In this document: positions 61,014 through 64,000 of the stretch, one piece after another
How the letters are laid out: each line of letters starts with the position of its first letter
Numbering within the stretch: the first letter of the stretch is position 1
Source of the DNA: an uncultured Subdoligranulum sp.
GTDB taxonomy: Bacteria > Bacillota > Clostridia > Oscillospirales > Ruminococcaceae
Length of the DNA: 64,000 nt
Direction of reading: 5' to 3'
Assembly: GCA_900545545.1 (NCBI GenBank)
Contig: UQZO01000001.1
Span: 124,001-188,000, forward strand
Translations under genes and position numbers: made by a program
The notes under the pieces: model-generated
Database searches by the model: none
Seen by the model: the letters and a program-made list of their open reading frames with translations, nothing else
Told to the model about the DNA's origin: nothing

Positions 61014-61721
61014 ATGGGGATTCAATACAACCGTATCCTGCTGAAAGTCAGCGGTGAGGCACTTTCCGGCCCCAAGGGAACCGGCTTTGACGAGGCGACC
61101 ATCGCTTCCATCTGCGCCGGCATCAAGGCTGCCCACGAACTGGGCGCGCAGATCGGCATCGTGGTAGGCGGCGGCAACTTCTGGCGCGGCCGTTCCAGCG
61201 GCAAGATGGACCGCATGGATGCCGACAAGATCGGTATGCTGGCCACGGTAATGAACGCGCTGGCCGTCAAGGATGCGCTGCGCCAGCAGGGCGTTCCGGC
61301 TGTCGTCATGACCAGCTCCTTCATGCCGCAGGTGGCCGAAGTGTTTACCAGCGATAAGGCCATTGCCGCGCTGGAAAGCGGCAAGATCGTTGTATTCGGC
61401 GGCGGTACCGGCAACCCGATTTTCTCTACCGATACGGCATCGGCGCTGCGTGCGCTGGAGATCGGCGCCGATGCCATGTTCAAGGCAACGATGGTGGATG
61501 GCGTGTACGATAAAGATCCCCACAAATACCCCGATGCCGTGCGCTACGATACGCTGACCTTTACCCGTGTACTGGATGAGCGCCTGGCCGTGATGGATTC
61601 CACGGCTGCCACGCTCTGCCGTGACAACGGTCTGCCCATTGTGGTGTTTGATCTGGGCGAGCCTGCCAACATTGCCAAGGCCGTGCAGGGCGAAGCTGTG
61701 GGCACCATTGTCAAAGAGTAA
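61014..61721 (+). CDS. pyrH: Uridylate kinase (UMP kinase)
   Basis: Phosphorylates UMP to UDP. The 235-residue amino acid kinase-fold protein starts YNRILLKVSGEALSG, has IVVGGGNFWRG, the UMP-binding DRMDADKIGMLATVMN segment, GGGTGNPIFSTDTA and KATMVDGVYDKDP. ATG 61014 is preferred over the extension to 60963; caggtgg lies about nine bases ahead. First gene of pyrH-frr-cdsA-dxr. Confidence 0.97.
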   Translation: MGIQYNRILLKVSGEALSGPKGTGFDEATIASICAGIKAAHELGAQIGIVVGGGNFWRGRSSGKMDRMDADKIGMLATVMNALAVKDALRQQGVPAVVMTSSFMPQVAEVFTSDKAIAALESGKIVVFGGGTGNPIFSTDTASALRALEIGADAMFKATMVDGVYDKDPHKYPDAVRYDTLTFTRVLDERLAVMDSTAATLCRDNGLPIVVFDLGEPANIAKAVQGEAVGTIVKE

Positions 61722-61772
61722 GAAAAATTCATAAAATCTGCCTATACTATAAACAATTAAGGAGAAATTGCC

Positions 61773-62327
61773 ATGAGCAGCACGACCAAACCCTATGAAG
61801 AAAAAATGAATGCCAGCGTGGACCATCTGGTTCGCGAACTGGCTGCCATCCGCGCAGGCCGCGCCAACCCCGCCGTTCTCGATAAGGTCACGGTGGATTA
61901 CTACGGCAGCCCCACGCCCATCAACCAGATCGCGGCGGTCTCTGTGGCCGAGGCGCGCATCCTGACCATCACCCCGTGGGACCGCCAGATGCTCAAGCCC
62001 ATTTCCAAGGCTATCCAGACCAGCGATATCGGCATCAACCCCATTGATGACGGTCAGGTCATCCGCCTGGTGTTCCCGGCTCCCACCGAGGAACGCCGCA
62101 AGCAGCTGACCAAGGACGTGCAGAAGCAGGGCGAAGAAGCCAAGGTTGCCGTGCGCAATGTTCGCCGCGACGCCATGGATAAGTTCAAGGCCATGAAGAA
62201 GGCCGGTGAACTGACCGAGGACGACCAGAAGAAGCTGGAGGAAGAAACCCAGAAGCTGACCGACAAGTACGTCAAGCTGATTGACGAGACCTGTGCGTCC
62301 AAAAATAAAGAAATTATGGAAGTCTGA
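61773..62327 (+). CDS. frr: Ribosome recycling factor
   Basis: Splits post-termination ribosomes with EF-G. The 184-residue protein shows the typical VRELAAIRAGRANPAVLDKVTVDYYG opening, NDGxxIRL-like DDGQVIRLVFPAPTEERRKQL, and the C-terminal helix with DELTEDD-type residues. The length is the family norm. ATG 61773 follows aaggagaaa. Directly downstream of pyrH by 51 bases. Confidence 0.97.
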   Translation: MSSTTKPYEEKMNASVDHLVRELAAIRAGRANPAVLDKVTVDYYGSPTPINQIAAVSVAEARILTITPWDRQMLKPISKAIQTSDIGINPIDDGQVIRLVFPAPTEERRKQLTKDVQKQGEEAKVAVRNVRRDAMDKFKAMKKAGELTEDDQKKLEEETQKLTDKYVKLIDETCASKNKEIMEV

Positions 62328-62431
62328 TTTTTCAGTCACTTCCGGAACAGTCTGTGCGGGCATGCCGATGGGCACGCCCGCATAGGCTGTTATGTGTATT
62401 GTATTATTCCATCCGTGAAAGGGAACACCGT

Positions 62432-63292
62432 ATGAAGACCCGCGTCATTACCGCCGTTGTCGGCCTGGCCTTGCTGGCCGTTGTGCTGGCGTTTTTCAAC
62501 ACCATCCTGTTTGATCTGGTGCTCAGCGCCGTCTGCCTGATCGCCATCCATGAAGTCTTTTCTGCCATGGGATTCGGCAAAAAGCAATGGTACCTGTATG
62601 CTGTAGCCGTACCGTTTACCTTGCTGATCATGCTGACGACCAGCCCGGCGGCCCGCTGGCTTGTGCTGCCGGTCAGCTTTCTGGTGGTGCTGTTTTTCAA
62701 CATCTGCCAGATTACCCACGTGCAGACGCTGGATTTTGGAAAACTGGCAGGGTATGTCTATTTTTCGGGGGTCATCATCTTCTGTTTTTATTCCCTCATT
62801 CATCTCAAGCGCATGCTGCCGTTTGAGGACTACCACTACGACGCCGTTTATTTTATTCTGCTGACCCTTTGCTTTGCCTGGGGCGGCGACACGGCGGCCT
62901 ATTTCGCAGGGCGTGCCTTCGGCAAGCATAAGCTGGCGCCCATCGTCAGCCCCCACAAAACGGTGGAGGGCGCCATTGGCGGTGTGGTGGGCAGCATCGT
63001 GGCCGGTATGCTGCTTACGGCGGCATATACCATGCTTTCCTCTGCCTACAACGTCATCAGCATCCAGATGCGCCCCAAGCACTACCTGGTGCTGCTGTTT
63101 ATGGGGGCCATCGCCTCGGTACTGGGAATCCTGGGCGATCTGTTTGCCTCGGCGGTCAAACGCCAGGTCGGCATCAAAGATTACGGCACCATCTTCCCCG
63201 GGCACGGCGGTATTTTGGACCGTTTTGACAGCGTCATGTTCATTGCGCCCTTCGTGGCCATTGTGGTGCGCTATTTCTTCTATGTACTGTAA
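62432..63292 (+). CDS. cdsA: Phosphatidate cytidylyltransferase
   Basis: Makes CDP-diacylglycerol, the precursor of anionic phospholipids. The 286-residue polytopic protein has about eight membrane segments and the C-terminal signature GDLFASAVKRQVGIKDYG followed by FPGHGGILDRFDS. ATG 62432 follows gaaaggga. It follows frr by 104 bases. The usual uppS gene between frr and cdsA is absent; the gap holds a short G/C inverted repeat (TGCGGGC/GCCCGCA, 62354-62382) without a T run. Confidence 0.95.
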   Translation: MKTRVITAVVGLALLAVVLAFFNTILFDLVLSAVCLIAIHEVFSAMGFGKKQWYLYAVAVPFTLLIMLTTSPAARWLVLPVSFLVVLFFNICQITHVQTLDFGKLAGYVYFSGVIIFCFYSLIHLKRMLPFEDYHYDAVYFILLTLCFAWGGDTAAYFAGRAFGKHKLAPIVSPHKTVEGAIGGVVGSIVAGMLLTAAYTMLSSAYNVISIQMRPKHYLVLLFMGAIASVLGILGDLFASAVKRQVGIKDYGTIFPGHGGILDRFDSVMFIAPFVAIVVRYFFYVL

Positions 63293-63312
63293 AGAAAAAG
63301 GATGGGAAATCT

Positions 63313-64000
63313 ATGAGTAAAACCATCACGCTGCTGGGCTCCACCGGTTCCATCGGTACGCAGAGCCTGGACGTCTGCCGTATGCACGGCTATTCGGTGT
63401 TCGGCCTGGCCGCTCATTCCAGTGTGGAGAAAATTCTCGATCAGATCCGGGAGTTCCATCCCCGTTACGTTGTTATGGTAGAGCCGGAAGCCTGCCGCAA
63501 ACTGGAGGCGGAGCTGGCCGGCCAGGCCGATGCGCCCCGCCTGATGGCAGGGCCGGAAGGTCTGCGGGAACTGGCTGCCATGGAAGGCCCTGACGTGGTC
63601 CTCAACGCGGTGGTGGGCATCGCCGGACTGGATGCCTCGCTGGCGGCCATCGAGAGCGGACACGATCTGGCTCTGGCCAACAAGGAAAGCCTTGTTACCG
63701 GCGGTCACCTGGTCACCGACGCCGTGAAACAGCATGGGGTGCATCTGCTGCCGGTAGACAGCGAGCACAGCGCCATCTTCCAGTGCCTGCAGGATGCCCA
63801 CAGCGCCAAGACGCTGGAAAAGATCCTGCTCACGGCATCGGGCGGCCCCTTCTTCGGCATGAAGACCGAGGAACTGCGCGGCAAGACCAAGGCCGATGCC
63901 CTGCGCCATCCCAACTGGAATATGGGCGCCAAAATCACCATCGACTCGGCGACTCTCATGAACAAGGGCCTGGAACTCATCGAGGCGGCCTGGCTCTTCG
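63313..64000 (+). CDS. dxr: 1-deoxy-D-xylulose 5-phosphate reductoisomerase, 3' end missing
   Basis: Second enzyme of the MEP isoprenoid pathway. The visible 229 residues are the N-terminal NADPH domain (ITLLGSTGSIGTQSLDV) and the start of the catalytic domain (ALANKESLVTGG, PVDSEHSAIFQCL, LTASGGPFF and MNKGLELIEA). The window ends inside the gene, in frame. ATG 63313 lies 20 bases after cdsA, so the two are co-transcribed. The expected next gene (rseP protease) would lie beyond the window. Confidence 0.96.
   Translation, partial: MSKTITLLGSTGSIGTQSLDVCRMHGYSVFGLAAHSSVEKILDQIREFHPRYVVMVEPEACRKLEAELAGQADAPRLMAGPEGLRELAAMEGPDVVLNAVVGIAGLDASLAAIESGHDLALANKESLVTGGHLVTDAVKQHGVHLLPVDSEHSAIFQCLQDAHSAKTLEKILLTASGGPFFGMKTEELRGKTKADALRHPNWNMGAKITIDSATLMNKGLELIEAAWLF

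Overview
This 64 kb window is chromosomal DNA from a GC-rich member of the Clostridia. It most resembles the Oscillospiraceae (Faecalibacterium / Gemmiger / Subdoligranulum lineage); this is inferred from gene order, protein character and sigma-A style promoters, not from a database search. Supporting signs are the nusA-ylxR-ylxQ-infB-rbfA-nrnA-truB-ribF block, a dnaD-dnaI loader pair, a CIRCE-controlled clpB, abundant Thr/Ser/Glu-rich lipoproteins, an SdpR/SdpI pair and a Spo0A-like regulator. Codon third positions are strongly G/C, which produces many long meaningless antisense frames. Promoters are very regular: most have TTGnnn-17-TATAAT-like boxes, and most transcription units end in clear intrinsic terminators, often shared by convergent genes.

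Layout. 1-10.4 kb: translation and RNA metabolism (nusA, rnpM, ylxQ, infB, rbfA, nrnA, truB, ribF, rpsO, pnp). 10.4-17.4 kb: acetate kinase, tRNA acetate ligase TmcAL, a lipoprotein, 1-phosphofructokinase, a tyrosine phosphatase and a 6-phosphofructokinase. 17.6-21.4 kb: tRNA-Gln and tRNA-Pro, the dnaD-dnaI pair, a divergent phosphoribosyltransferase-like protein and a CarD-family regulator. 21.4-25.0 kb: sdpRI, an exported trigger-factor-like lipoprotein, and an iron-sulfur aldo/keto reductase with a MerR-type promoter. 25.05-25.31 kb: a structured non-coding element bounded by near-identical hairpins, probably derived from an IS200/IS605 transposon. 25.3-30.7 kb: a five-gene two-component-system operon ending in two paralogous lipoproteins. 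30.8-33.7 kb: CIRCE-clpB. 33.7-37.0 kb: a lipoprotein, tRNA-Leu, an AT-rich NUDIX gene and a polytopic membrane protein. 37.1-44.7 kb: IMP dehydrogenase, TrkA/TrkH potassium uptake, a polysaccharide deacetylase with an apparent ATT start, a small membrane protein and a GH13 enzyme. 44.7-50.9 kb: gltD and gltB, with a terminator inside the gltB leader. 51.0-58.5 kb: mscL, mrp, purine nucleoside phosphorylase, a SpoVB-type flippase, an ABC exporter and a secreted SGNH hydrolase. 58.5-60.9 kb: tRNA-Ala, then a three-gene operon with a degenerate Spo0A-like regulator and a histidine-kinase-like ATPase. 60.9-64.0 kb: pyrH-frr-cdsA-dxr, without the usual uppS.

Most of the window is core metabolism and information processing. 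The points most worth a second look are the Spo0A-like/HATPase operon, the putative attenuator in front of gltBD, the IS200/IS605-like structured element, the MerR-type 19-bp-spacer promoter, and the recurrent placing of promoters inside the terminator of the preceding gene.
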